The notes under the pieces: generated by a model
What the model was told of the DNA's origin: nothing
What the model saw: the letters and a program-made list of their open reading frames with translations, nothing else
The model's database searches: none
Program-made: the position numbers and the translations under genes
Assembly: GCA_035556215.1 (NCBI GenBank)
Contig: DATMFI010000017.1
Location: forward strand, 1-14,439
Length of the DNA: 14,439 bases
Reading direction: 5' to 3'
Source of the DNA: Palsa-892 sp035556215
GTDB lineage: Bacteria > Pseudomonadota > Alphaproteobacteria > Rhizobiales > Xanthobacteraceae
Shown here: positions 1-5,439 of the stretch, piece after piece
How the letters are laid out: the number at the start of each line of letters is the position of its first letter
Numbering within the stretch: position 1 is the stretch's first letter

Positions 1-375
1 GGATGTGTTCTGAAGAATATTCGCGACGTCGCCCTGCTCGCGGATATTCTGCGGAATCGGATCAGGCTCGATGAAGACCGGCGCCGGTGCGGGTGCCGGC
101 CGCGTCACCGGCTCCTGCATTTCTTCTTTTCGCTGGTCTGCCTTTTGCTTCATCCGCAGCGCGCGGCGCATTCCTTCGGCGGTCGTGCGTTTGCGGGCGG
201 CTTTGCCTGTGCTTTTGCGGCGCGCGGTTTTGCGCTTCGCCTTGCTCTTCGTTTTCTTTCTCGCCTTCAGCAGCTTTTTGCTTCGCTTTGTTTTGGCTTT
301 CTTCGCCGTTTTCCTTGCCGTTCTCCTGGATGTCTTCTTGGGCCGCCTCGCGCGGCGCGTCCTCGCTTTTGCCAT
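1..375 (-). CDS. Histone-H1-like Lys/Arg-rich DNA-binding protein (partial, C-terminus beyond window)
   Basis: An open frame of 125 codons runs without a stop from an ATG at 375 off the left edge of the window. A Shine-Dalgarno AGAGG lies six bases before the ATG; an adjacent in-frame GTG is a less likely start. The first 75 or so residues are almost entirely Lys, Arg, Ala, Thr and Ser (MAKARTRRARRPKKTSRRTA and similar), like the tails of bacterial histone-H1/Hc1-type proteins. After residue 75 it changes to a short charged helix (RMKQKADQRKEEMQEP), a Pro/Ala linker and an IEPDPIP segment. Such basic proteins bind DNA or RNA non-specifically and may compact the nucleoid. It starts 14 bases after the stop of the 73-aa gene upstream, so the two probably form an operon. 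The role is inferred from composition only, and the missing C-terminus could carry a real domain. Confidence 0.72.
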   Translation of the reverse strand, partial: MAKARTRRARRPKKTSRRTARKTAKKAKTKRSKKLLKARKKTKSKAKRKTARRKSTGKAARKRTTAEGMRRALRMKQKADQRKEEMQEPVTRPAPAPAPVFIEPDPIPQNIREQGDVANILQNTS

Positions 376-389
376 CACCGTCCTCTTTG

Positions 390-611
390 TCAGATGGGTT
401 TATGCTGCCTGCCGCCTTTATCCTTCGCGAGTTTGGCGCGCAGAATGCGAATACGCCTCTCCGCGCCTTCGGCCGAAAGATGCCGATGATAGGCGTCGGG
501 ATCGCGCCCCTCGCGGGCAAGCGCCTTCAATGTGCGCGCCTGCTCTTCGCTCATCGAGGCCGGCAAATCCGGCCGTTGCCGGTCCGGTTGCCTGGGTGTC
601 CTGGCCGCCAT
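390..611 (-). CDS. Small DUF3072-like hypothetical protein
   Basis: This encodes 73 aa. The ATG at 611 follows a strong GGAGG six bases upstream, so I prefer it to longer in-frame starts that would run antisense through the neighbouring lipoprotein gene. Residues 20-65 follow the pattern of the DUF3072 family: MSEEQARTLKALAREG, then a short linker, a helix start LSAEGAERRI and a basic end. That pattern (M-x-x-x-Q-x-x-x-L-x-x-L-A-x-E, then L-[ST]-x-x-x-A-x-x-R-I) suggests two short helices. No signal peptide or membrane segment is visible, so it is likely cytosolic. It leads a two-gene unit with the histone-like gene, which may mean a joint nucleic-acid-related role. The family assignment is from memory of the motif and is moderate; no function is known. 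Confidence 0.7.
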   Translation of the reverse strand: MAARTPRQPDRQRPDLPASMSEEQARTLKALAREGRDPDAYHRHLSAEGAERRIRILRAKLAKDKGGRQHKPI

Positions 612-622
612 AAGCTTCCTCC

Positions 623-640
623 TCGCGGGCTTTCCCGCGA
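623..640. other. Hairpin in a 46-bp divergent intergenic gap
   Basis: TCGCGGG and CCCGCGA form a perfect 7-bp stem around the loop CTTT. It lies one base beyond the GGAGG ribosome-binding site of the minus-strand 73-aa gene and five bases before the G-run ahead of the plus-strand TTG start. It could shape translation of either divergent mRNA, or serve as a short operator. Confidence 0.35.
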
Positions 641-657
641 ACTTGGGGGAACAACGC

Positions 658-936
658 TTGCTGCTTCGCTCCGTTCCGTCGGCCCTGTTGCTGCGCACCC
701 TGTTCTGCGCCGGACTCGCGTTGCTGCCGCTCGGCTGCACGCAGACCGCGAACAGTGCCGCAACCGCGGCGGCGGCCAATGCGAATGCCAATGCGCCCAA
801 ATCCGAGGAAGACCTCAAGACGCAGTGCTGGATGAAACAGGAAACCGGCAAGAACGTGAATAATATCGACGCCAAAATTGCCGCCGTCGATAAATGCATC
901 GCCGAAGGCAAGAAGAACCTGCCGCCCGCCAGCTGA
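658..936 (+). CDS. Small lipoprotein-like protein, paralogue of the gene at 1966-2265
   Basis: With a TTG start at 658 (GGGGGA seven bases upstream) this gives 92 aa: a hydrophobic leader, a lipobox-like LLPLG-Cys27, an Ala/Asn-rich linker (residues 33-46), then a conserved C-terminal module with Cys57 and Cys80. The only in-frame ATG, at 532, would run antisense through the start of the divergent gene, so it is unlikely. The module (QCWMKQ..., KNVNN, DAKIAAVDKC, NLPPA) matches the protein at 1966 in 20 of 26 aligned core residues, with the same spacing of the two cysteines. The -3 lipobox position is Pro rather than Leu, so lipidation is less certain than in the paralogue. The stop is three bases before the glycosyltransferase start, which implies co-transcription. 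Function unknown; probably a periplasm-facing envelope protein. Confidence 0.7.
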   Translation: MLLRSVPSALLLRTLFCAGLALLPLGCTQTANSAATAAAANANANAPKSEEDLKTQCWMKQETGKNVNNIDAKIAAVDKCIAEGKKNLPPAS

Positions 937-939
937 GCC

Positions 940-1863
940 ATGGCATCGCCCCGGATCAGCGTCATCGTCGTTTCCGATTACGCTGATGAACGTGGAGAGT
1001 GGACCGACGAACGCCGCATGCTCGAAGCCCTCAGAGCGCAGGACATCGGCGAGCCATTCGAAATCGTGCTGGCGAGCCGCGAGGACAGCAAGCCATCGTT
1101 TCCGCCAAGCCTGACCGAAATCGCACCGCGCTGCCGGGCGATCTTCCTGCCATACACATCGTCGTCGCAATTGAAGGACGCCGCCCTGCCCTTCACCACC
1201 GGCAGCCTGGTCGCCGTTTTCGAGGCGGATGCGCCGCCGCAGCCGAACTGGCTTCGGCTGCTGACCGATGCGCTCGACCGGGACGAAACGGCAAGCGCGA
1301 TCAGCGGCCGCACGATCTACGGTCACGACACCGCGATCAAGCGCGTCGCCGGCCTTCTCGACCGCGGCTATCTCGAACGCAAGGGCTTCGGCCCGATCGG
1401 CTTTGTCTGCAACAACGGCGCGCTATACCGCCGGGAATTTCTCGCCGCCCATCCTTATGGCGACGAGCCGAACCCGTTCATTTCCGGCCGCATGCGCTCC
1501 TTGCGGATGGCGGAAGCCGGAAAGCTCCTGTTTCACCCCGAGGCAATCGCCGTGCATCATTTCGGCGGCCTGCCGTTCTTCCGCGAAGTCCGCCGCAATC
1601 AGGGTTTCAACGAAGGCCGCTGGGCCTATCTCGAGCGCGGCGGCCGCTTCCCGGCCGGCCGGTTGCCGCTGCAGCTTTATCTTTCGATCATCAAGCTCAA
1701 GTGCGACATCCTCACCAGTTGGATGGCCGCGCGCGGCTTCATCTACCCTTACGACTGGCCGCTGCTGGCGGGCATGATGCTCGTCTGCCGGATCGCCGAA
1801 TGGCGCGGCATGACCGCCGGGCTTTCCGGCAGACCGAACCTGCCTGCGACGCGGTATCGCTAG
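940..1863 (+). CDS. Glycosyltransferase, GT-A fold (family 2-like)
   Basis: This encodes 307 aa. It begins with a beta-strand typical of GT2 enzymes (RISVIVVSDY), continues through a Rossmann-like half, and carries VFEADAPPQPNWL at residues 93-105. There Glu95-Ala-Asp97 occupies the position of the metal/nucleotide-sugar-binding DxD. A second family signature, CNNGALYRR (157-165), is followed by an acceptor-side region with AVHHF (204-208). The hydrophobic C-terminus (about 243-285) could associate with the membrane but has no clear multi-span domain. The enzyme would move a sugar from a nucleotide donor to an envelope acceptor; donor and acceptor cannot be read from sequence. There is no Shine-Dalgarno before the ATG, and the start lies three bases after the upstream stop, so translation is probably coupled. 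It sits between two paralogous small lipoproteins, so an envelope role is likely. Confidence 0.85.
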   Translation: MASPRISVIVVSDYADERGEWTDERRMLEALRAQDIGEPFEIVLASREDSKPSFPPSLTEIAPRCRAIFLPYTSSSQLKDAALPFTTGSLVAVFEADAPPQPNWLRLLTDALDRDETASAISGRTIYGHDTAIKRVAGLLDRGYLERKGFGPIGFVCNNGALYRREFLAAHPYGDEPNPFISGRMRSLRMAEAGKLLFHPEAIAVHHFGGLPFFREVRRNQGFNEGRWAYLERGGRFPAGRLPLQLYLSIIKLKCDILTSWMAARGFIYPYDWPLLAGMMLVCRIAEWRGMTAGLSGRPNLPATRYR

Positions 1864-1881
1864 CTTCGACCGCCCCTGGCC

Positions 1882-1891
1882 GTGCTAGAAT
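1882..1891 (+). promoter_or_regulatory. Extended -10 promoter for the lipoprotein at 1966
   Basis: GTGCTAGAAT contains an extended-TG element and a -10 hexamer TAGAAT that differs from TATAAT at one position. Only a weak TTCGAC -35-like hexamer lies upstream (15-bp spacing). Transcription would begin near 1898, giving an untranslated leader of about 68 bases. A closely similar GTGCTAGCAT lies upstream of pgsA. Confidence 0.45.
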
Positions 1892-1965
1892 GCGCCTAAA
1901 TCCGCCACGATTGTGCGGGACGACCATTCGCCATTTCGCAAACAATCCATAAGGTTTTCACGTTC

Positions 1966-2265
1966 ATGCGTTCTCTTGCCGCGGGGCTGCTTGTCCTTGC
2001 CACCCTCTCCCTGCCGCTCGCCGGCTGTGTCACCGAAGGCAGCGACGGCCCGGTCGTGCGCGCCACCGGCGAACAGCGCCAGGCCGCCATCGACAGCCTG
2101 ACCGGCGACACGCCGCCGTCATCGATCGAGATGGCGCGCGGCCAGTGCTGGATGGAACAGGAAAAGAAGAAGAACGTGAACAACCTCGACGCCAAGATCG
2201 CCGCGGTCGATGCCTGCGTCGAGGCCAAGCGCAAGAAATATCCCAACCTGCCGCCCGCCGGCTGA
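1966..2265 (+). CDS. Small lipoprotein
   Basis: This encodes 99 aa and begins with a classic lipoprotein signal peptide: MRS, a hydrophobic stretch, then the lipobox LAG-Cys21. The mature part has a flexible segment (22-58), then a conserved module with Cys61 and Cys84 (QCWMEQE, KNVNN, DAKIAAVDAC, NLPPAG) shared with the protein at 658-936. It is predicted to be exported by Sec, lipidated on Cys21 and anchored in the envelope. The two remaining cysteines, 23 residues apart, probably form a disulfide. It has its own extended -10 promoter about 70 bases upstream and follows the glycosyltransferase by about 100 bases. The ribosome-binding site is weak (AAGG at long spacing). Function unknown; together with its paralogue it brackets the glycosyltransferase. 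Confidence 0.85.
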   Translation: MRSLAAGLLVLATLSLPLAGCVTEGSDGPVVRATGEQRQAAIDSLTGDTPPSSIEMARGQCWMEQEKKKNVNNLDAKIAAVDACVEAKRKKYPNLPPAG

Positions 2266-2311
2266 GCCGGCTCGCGCTTGAAGTCCCGGCCGTGGCATGC
2301 GTTGATCGCAC

Positions 2312-2764
2312 ATGCCCCGTGTCGTCGGCATCGATCACCTCGTGCTGCGCGTCAGCGATCTCAAGCGCTCGCGCGCCTTCTATGATTACGTTCTCGGATT
2401 TCTCGGCTTCGAGTTGCTCGACGAGTACGAGGACATGGTCGGCTGGACCAACGGCAAGACGCGGCTGTGGATCAACCGCGCCGACGCCGCGGGCAAAAAG
2501 CATCCCTACCGCTTCGGCAATATCGGCTTTCACCATTACGCCTTCGAGCTCGAAAGCCGCGCCGATGTCGACGCGCTGGAACGGCATCTCAGGAAAAAGA
2601 ACATCACCATCGCCGATCCCGCCGCCGAGTATTACGACGACTACTACGCCGTATTCTTTCTCGACCCCGACGGCATGAAGCTCGAGGGCATGAAATACGG
2701 CGAAATCAGAAAACGCGCGGCGAAAGGCCGCAAATCTGCTCGCGAGCCTGCTCGAAAAGGCTGA
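2312..2764 (+). CDS. VOC-superfamily protein (glyoxalase/bleomycin-resistance fold)
   Basis: This encodes 150 aa, the size of a single-chain VOC protein with two beta-alpha-beta-beta-beta units. The first unit starts GIDHLVLRVSDL with the usual metal-ligand position at His9. The second has GNIGFHHYAFEL (His74 or His75) and ends DPDGMKLEGM with Glu125 in the usual ligand place. The family uses a divalent metal for lyase, dioxygenase, isomerase or antibiotic-binding functions, and the substrate cannot be read from sequence. The last 20 residues are a basic Lys/Arg tail (RKRAAKGRKSAREPARKG) beyond the fold. There is no signal peptide, so it is cytosolic. It follows the lipoprotein by 46 bases without a clear ribosome-binding site, and its stop abuts that of a converging small gene. 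Confidence 0.85.
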   Translation: MPRVVGIDHLVLRVSDLKRSRAFYDYVLGFLGFELLDEYEDMVGWTNGKTRLWINRADAAGKKHPYRFGNIGFHHYAFELESRADVDALERHLRKKNITIADPAAEYYDDYYAVFFLDPDGMKLEGMKYGEIRKRAAKGRKSAREPARKG

Positions 2765-2848
2765 TCAGCCGAACGCGATCGCCAGAATGAACAGCAGGCT
2801 CACGGTAAATCCGAGCAGCGCCGCATAATCCTGCAAATAGATTCGCAT
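2765..2848 (-). CDS. 27-aa single-helix membrane protein
   Basis: This short open frame encodes 27 residues: a short start MRIYLQDY, then a 19-residue hydrophobic helix (AALLGFTVSLLFILAIAFG) to the stop. GGGAGG lies seven bases before the ATG. The composition is what is expected of a tiny single-pass inner-membrane protein, and such proteins are often missed by gene callers. It converges on the VOC gene, and the two stop codons share the palindrome CTGATCAG with no gap. It has no recognisable family, and no partner can be inferred from its neighbours. The strong ribosome-binding site and clean hydrophobic helix are the main support. Confidence 0.6.
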   Translation of the reverse strand: MRIYLQDYAALLGFTVSLLFILAIAFG

Positions 2849-3073
2849 GACTGACCTCCCGGTATGCCTCCGGCGGTATAGTTAATTCGGTTCCCTGCCT
2901 TTGGTTCCCCGAAAATTGAATCGCATCGACATCGCATTTACCCCGCGCTAACCTTGGTGCGCGGCACGACAGCGCACGGAATCGGGCCAGAAATTCCGGC
3001 GCGGGAGCAGAGGAAAAATGCGCAGCGGCGTTCCGCCCGCACCTCGCTCCAGGACAGGGACAGGGAGTCCGCG

Positions 3074-3607
3074 ATGAACAGGTTCGCCTGCGTGGCGCTG
3101 GCCGTGCTCGGCACCGGCGCGCTCGTTCTGGCTTCGACGCCGCTCGACGCCAAAGGTGGCGGTGGTGGCGGCGGAGTTTCGATGCGCGGCATGGCGCGCG
3201 CTTCGTTCCGTCCGGCGCCGCGCCCGAATATCGGGCCGCTCTCGCAACGCGGCTATCCCGTGGCACGCAATATCGGCCCGCTCTCGGGCCGCTATCTCGC
3301 GAGCCGTCACGGCGGCCACCGTCACGGTCATGGTCATTATGGCCCCCATTACGGTTACGGCTATCTCGCCTACGGCGCTTACGGTTACAGCGACTACGGC
3401 CTCAGCGATTATGGCTATAGCGATTATGGCTACAGCGCCTACGGGCTGCCGAGCGAGGTGGCCGATGAGGTGCTGCGCCCGGCGCCGCACAAGGTCGAAC
3501 CGGTGATCCGCACCGTCGAGAACAGCAAGAATGTTTGCGCCTCCGAGAGCGTCAAGGTACCGGGCTCGAACGGCGGCGAAGCGACGGTGACGATCCTGCG
3601 CTGCTAG
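3074..3607 (+). CDS. Exported Gly/Tyr/His-rich repeat protein
   Basis: This encodes 177 aa from the ATG at 3074, chosen because AGGGAG precedes it and a signal peptide follows directly (MNRFACVALAVLGTG..., likely cleavage after LDA at residue 26). The mature protein starts with a run of eight glycines and has two copies of NIGPLS (52-57, 66-71). A His/Gly stretch GHRHGHGHYGPHYG (81-94) follows, then a Tyr-Gly/Ser-Asp-Tyr repeat region (94-124: YGYSDYG, LSDYGYSDYGYSAYG). The C-terminal domain ends VTILRC, with Cys155 and Cys177 likely paired. The His/Tyr/Gly composition recalls metal-binding or surface-adhesive low-complexity proteins, but that is inference. It converges with the gene at 3615 across a seven-base gap. 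No family name can be given. Confidence 0.8.
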   Translation: MNRFACVALAVLGTGALVLASTPLDAKGGGGGGGVSMRGMARASFRPAPRPNIGPLSQRGYPVARNIGPLSGRYLASRHGGHRHGHGHYGPHYGYGYLAYGAYGYSDYGLSDYGYSDYGYSAYGLPSEVADEVLRPAPHKVEPVIRTVENSKNVCASESVKVPGSNGGEATVTILRC

Positions 3608-3614
3608 TCCTTGC

Positions 3615-4082
3615 TCAGCGCAAATACTGGCTGATCCGTCCGTAGAACTCGTCGGCGGCGGCGGCCGTCTGCTCGACGATCGTCTTGAACGACGCGTCAT
3701 CCACGCCCGGCGGCATGTCGGCGCGCACGAAGAGATCGCTATCGGCGTCAAAACCGAATTTGACGTAATCGAAATCGGCATTGGCCTTCAGGATCGCTGC
3801 CGTAAGCGCCGCGCGGTTGCGCGGCAGTTGATCGCGCGGCACCGGATTGACGCGCGCGGTGATGATGCCCTCACCCGCCGCCAGCACGAGCTTGAATTTC
3901 GGCAACCGCTTGCCGTTGAAGTCGAGCGTCCAGATGCCATCCTTCACTTTCAAAGCCGACTTGAAATCGCCCGCCTTCAGCAGCGTCTCGAGCTTTTCCG
4001 CCGTGCCGGGATCCGCGCGCGATACGCCCGATGCGAGGCCGAGCGCCATAACCATCCCGGCGAGAAGCGAACGGCGGTTCAT
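3615..4082 (-). CDS. Exported YbjN/CesT-fold-like protein
   Basis: This encodes 155 aa from the ATG at 4082, preceded by AGGAG; a start ten codons upstream lacks such a site. The leader MNRRSLLAGMVMALGLASG ends at SRA, with likely cleavage after residue 23. The twin arginines resemble a Tat motif, but the consensus is incomplete, so Sec export is equally possible. The mature part alternates strands and helices: LETLLKAGDFKSALK, then paired strands (IWTLDFNGKRL, FKLVLAAGEGIITARV), then a helix ILKANADFDYVKFGFDADSDLFVRADMP and a final helix FKTIVEQTAAAADEFYGRI. That order resembles the YbjN / type III secretion chaperone (CesT-like) fold. The fold call rests on this pattern only. Role unknown; the location outside the cytoplasm is unusual for the fold. 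Confidence 0.75.
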   Translation of the reverse strand: MNRRSLLAGMVMALGLASGVSRADPGTAEKLETLLKAGDFKSALKVKDGIWTLDFNGKRLPKFKLVLAAGEGIITARVNPVPRDQLPRNRAALTAAILKANADFDYVKFGFDADSDLFVRADMPPGVDDASFKTIVEQTAAAADEFYGRISQYLR

Positions 4083-4115
4083 GCGAAGCTCCTGTTTCTG
4101 GTCCGGCGGCAAGCA

Positions 4116-4151
4116 TACACAAAAACGCCCCCTCCCTTGCGGGAGAGGGCG
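4116..4151 (-). terminator. Rho-independent terminator of the gene at 4172-4465
   Basis: Read on the minus strand, CGCCCTCTCCC and GGGAGGGGGCG form an 11-bp stem with one G-U pair and a GCAA (GNRA) tetraloop, followed by TTTTTGTGT. It begins 20 bases after the stop of the glycine-zipper gene. The CCTCCC/GGGAGAGG core resembles a common intergenic repeat of rhizobial genomes. Confidence 0.85.
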
Positions 4152-4171
4152 CGGGTTCGAGCAAAACGAAA

Positions 4172-4465
4172 TTACTTCGCCATCATGTTCTTGAGCACGC
4201 CGACGACGATCATCAGGATCGCGCCGCCGATGCCGCCGCCGGCGACCTGGCCGATGATCGAACCGATATCCATGCTGCTCGCCTGCTGCGCGAGCGCCGG
4301 CACCAGCGCCGAGAGAATCTGGCCGCCGATACCGCCGCCGACGACGCCGGCGATCGAATTGCCGAGGGTTCCGAGATTGTAGTCCTTCATTGCGGCGCCG
4401 GCGATATTGCCGCCGACGGCACCCGAAATCAGTTGGATAATCAGACTGATCATCGCACCCGACAT
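4172..4465 (-). CDS. Glycine-zipper small membrane protein
   Basis: This encodes 97 aa from the ATG at 4465, preceded by GGGAGAGA; an upstream ATG gives a hydrophilic 18-residue extension with no ribosome-binding site. The protein is made of hydrophobic segments rich in small residues: residues 4-25 (IQLISGAVGGNIAGAA), 30-55 (LGNSIAGVVGGGIGGQIL) and 68-92 (IGQVAGGGIGGAILMIVVGV). These GxxxG/GGxxGG patterns fit tightly packed glycine-zipper helices, similar in flavour to YeaQ/GlsB-type transglycosylase-associated proteins. I recall relatives in Bradyrhizobium labelled 'DNA methyltransferase', but no methyltransferase motif is present, so that name should not be used. It is monocistronic, with its own terminator and a possible TAGAAT -10. 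Confidence 0.82.
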   Translation of the reverse strand: MSGAMISLIIQLISGAVGGNIAGAAMKDYNLGTLGNSIAGVVGGGIGGQILSALVPALAQQASSMDIGSIIGQVAGGGIGGAILMIVVGVLKNMMAK

Positions 4466-4537
4466 GAAGTCTCTCCCTGTCCTCGCGGAATTGCCATCAT
4501 CGCCGCGCCGAGGCGTCACCGCGGCAATGCCGAATCG

Positions 4538-4547
4538 ATTCTAGCGG
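4538..4547 (-). promoter_or_regulatory. Possible -10 element for the gene at 4172-4465
   Basis: On the minus strand the sequence CCGCTAGAAT includes the -10 hexamer TAGAAT at 4538-4543, the same hexamer as in the promoter at 1882. No convincing -35 is seen 16-18 bases upstream. Transcription would start near 4531, giving a leader of about 66 bases. Confidence 0.35.
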
Positions 4548-4663
4548 TTTCGGAGCACCGGAAAAACACGCGCAAATACGCCGTCATCCGGCCACAACCG
4601 GACGATTTTCGCGGTTGTGCGCGTCTGATTAGGCCGCGCGCATGAAGGAGGAATGACGCCGGT

Positions 4664-5236
4664 TCAGCGCGCCGCGGCGCTGCGATGGCTGACGAGATAA
4701 GCGCTGCCGAGCGCAAGCAGCACGCCGATCGCGCTGTAGATCAGCGTGCTCGTCAGATAGTACGGGAAATACCGGGCGACGCGGCGCGCGAATTCGGCGG
4801 CGCCCATCGACGTCGAGAAACCGCCGCCGAAATAATAGCCGATGTTCGAGAGCACGAAGAACACGCCAAGCCCCGCGACGCAGGCGAGCGCCAGCTTGCC
4901 GAACCCGGCAAGGCCCGGCGTGAAATCGCCGCGCAGCGCGCGCGGCGCATACCACAGCGCCGCATAGGCCGGGATCATCATGATGTAGCCGAAGGTGACG
5001 CAGACCGGATCGACGCCGACCGCGCTGATCGCGGCGAAGTCGAGCCCGCAGGCCTGGGCCAGGAACGCCATGAGCCACAGCGGATTTGAGATCAAGAGGC
5101 CGGCGAGGAAGAAGATCGCCGTCGAAGCGTCCGGCACCACCCGGCTGAGGCCGAAATGCTCGATCCGCGTAACCGCCATCAGGACGGTGAGCAGAACAAT
5201 GACCAGGCGCTCTTTGCGGGCATCGAGAACGAACAT
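4664..5236 (-). CDS. Integral membrane protein of the family often annotated as a cobalamin transporter
   Basis: This encodes 190 aa from an ATG preceded by GGAGGG. There are about six hydrophobic segments: 10-24, 38-50, 52-72, 78-97, 113-132 and 160-182. Recognisable family landmarks include TRxxHFG near residue 24, a segment SxAIFFLAGLL, GLDFAA (64-69), DPVCVTFGYIMMIPAYAALW (76-95), a YYFGGGFST loop (134-142) and RYFPYYLTSTLIY (155-167). This arrangement matches proteins often found near cobalamin/cobalt genes and labelled 'cobalamin ABC transporter', possibly an ECF-type substrate-binding subunit. The label is weakly supported here: no cobalamin gene is adjacent and no B12 riboswitch box is visible in the leader. 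It may instead move another small vitamin or metal. A tandem repeat and a sigma-70-like promoter lie upstream. Confidence 0.78.
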   Translation of the reverse strand: MFVLDARKERLVIVLLTVLMAVTRIEHFGLSRVVPDASTAIFFLAGLLISNPLWLMAFLAQACGLDFAAISAVGVDPVCVTFGYIMMIPAYAALWYAPRALRGDFTPGLAGFGKLALACVAGLGVFFVLSNIGYYFGGGFSTSMGAAEFARRVARYFPYYLTSTLIYSAIGVLLALGSAYLVSHRSAAAR

Positions 5237-5249
5237 TGCAACCCTCCGG

Positions 5250-5281
5250 CAAATTGCCCAAGCAACAAATCGCCCAAGCAG
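5250..5281. repeat. Two tandem 16-bp repeats in the leader of the gene at 4664-5236
   Basis: CAAATTGCCCAAGCAA and CAAATCGCCCAAGCAG lie head to tail and match in 14 of 16 positions. They sit directly before the ribosome-binding site of the minus-strand membrane-protein gene and just inside its predicted transcript start. A paired operator for a repressor, or an RNA-level element, is possible. Confidence 0.8.
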
Positions 5282-5290
5282 AATGTCCGG

Positions 5291-5319
5291 AAACTAGTGA
5301 CCTGCGCGGCGCGAGGCAA
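5291..5319 (-). promoter_or_regulatory. Sigma-70-like promoter for the membrane-protein gene
   Basis: On the minus strand TTGCCT (5314-5319) and TAGTTT (5291-5296) are separated by exactly 17 bases. Each hexamer matches the consensus at about four of six positions. Predicted initiation near 5284 would put the 16-bp tandem repeat within the first 35 bases of the transcript. Confidence 0.45.
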
Positions 5320-5439
5320 GCCGCAAAGAATTGGGGCACGAAAGACACAGCGGCCCGGAACCGGGAAAAGTCCGCCCTCTCGCACTTGACCCCCGCGCCC
5401 GAGCGCCGCATCGTCCGTCCAACACGGGGATTCCATCGC

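Noticed and set aside
418..1326. 302-codon minus-strand frame opposite the glycosyltransferase and lipoprotein
   Set aside because: It is antisense to two supported genes, has Arg/Gly/Ala-rich translation and has no ribosome-binding site.
2254..2275. Palindrome GAGCCGGCTC at the end of the second lipoprotein
   Set aside because: It lies over the stop codon, has no T-tract, and such GC palindromes are expected by chance here.
4593..4619. Terminator after the gene at 4664-5236 (CACAACC...GGTTGTG)
   Set aside because: The 7-bp stem has a 13-base loop and no T-tract next to it; the nearest T-run is over 20 bases away.
4641..4700. Tiny plus-strand ORF after AAGGAGGA
   Set aside because: The ribosome-binding site is directly adjacent to the ATG and the 15-codon frame is antisense to a gene end without other support.
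5237..5439. Cobalamin riboswitch upstream of the membrane-protein gene
   Set aside because: I looked for a B12 box (GCCACTG) and a paired core on the minus strand and saw neither. The predicted leader is too short for the full aptamer.
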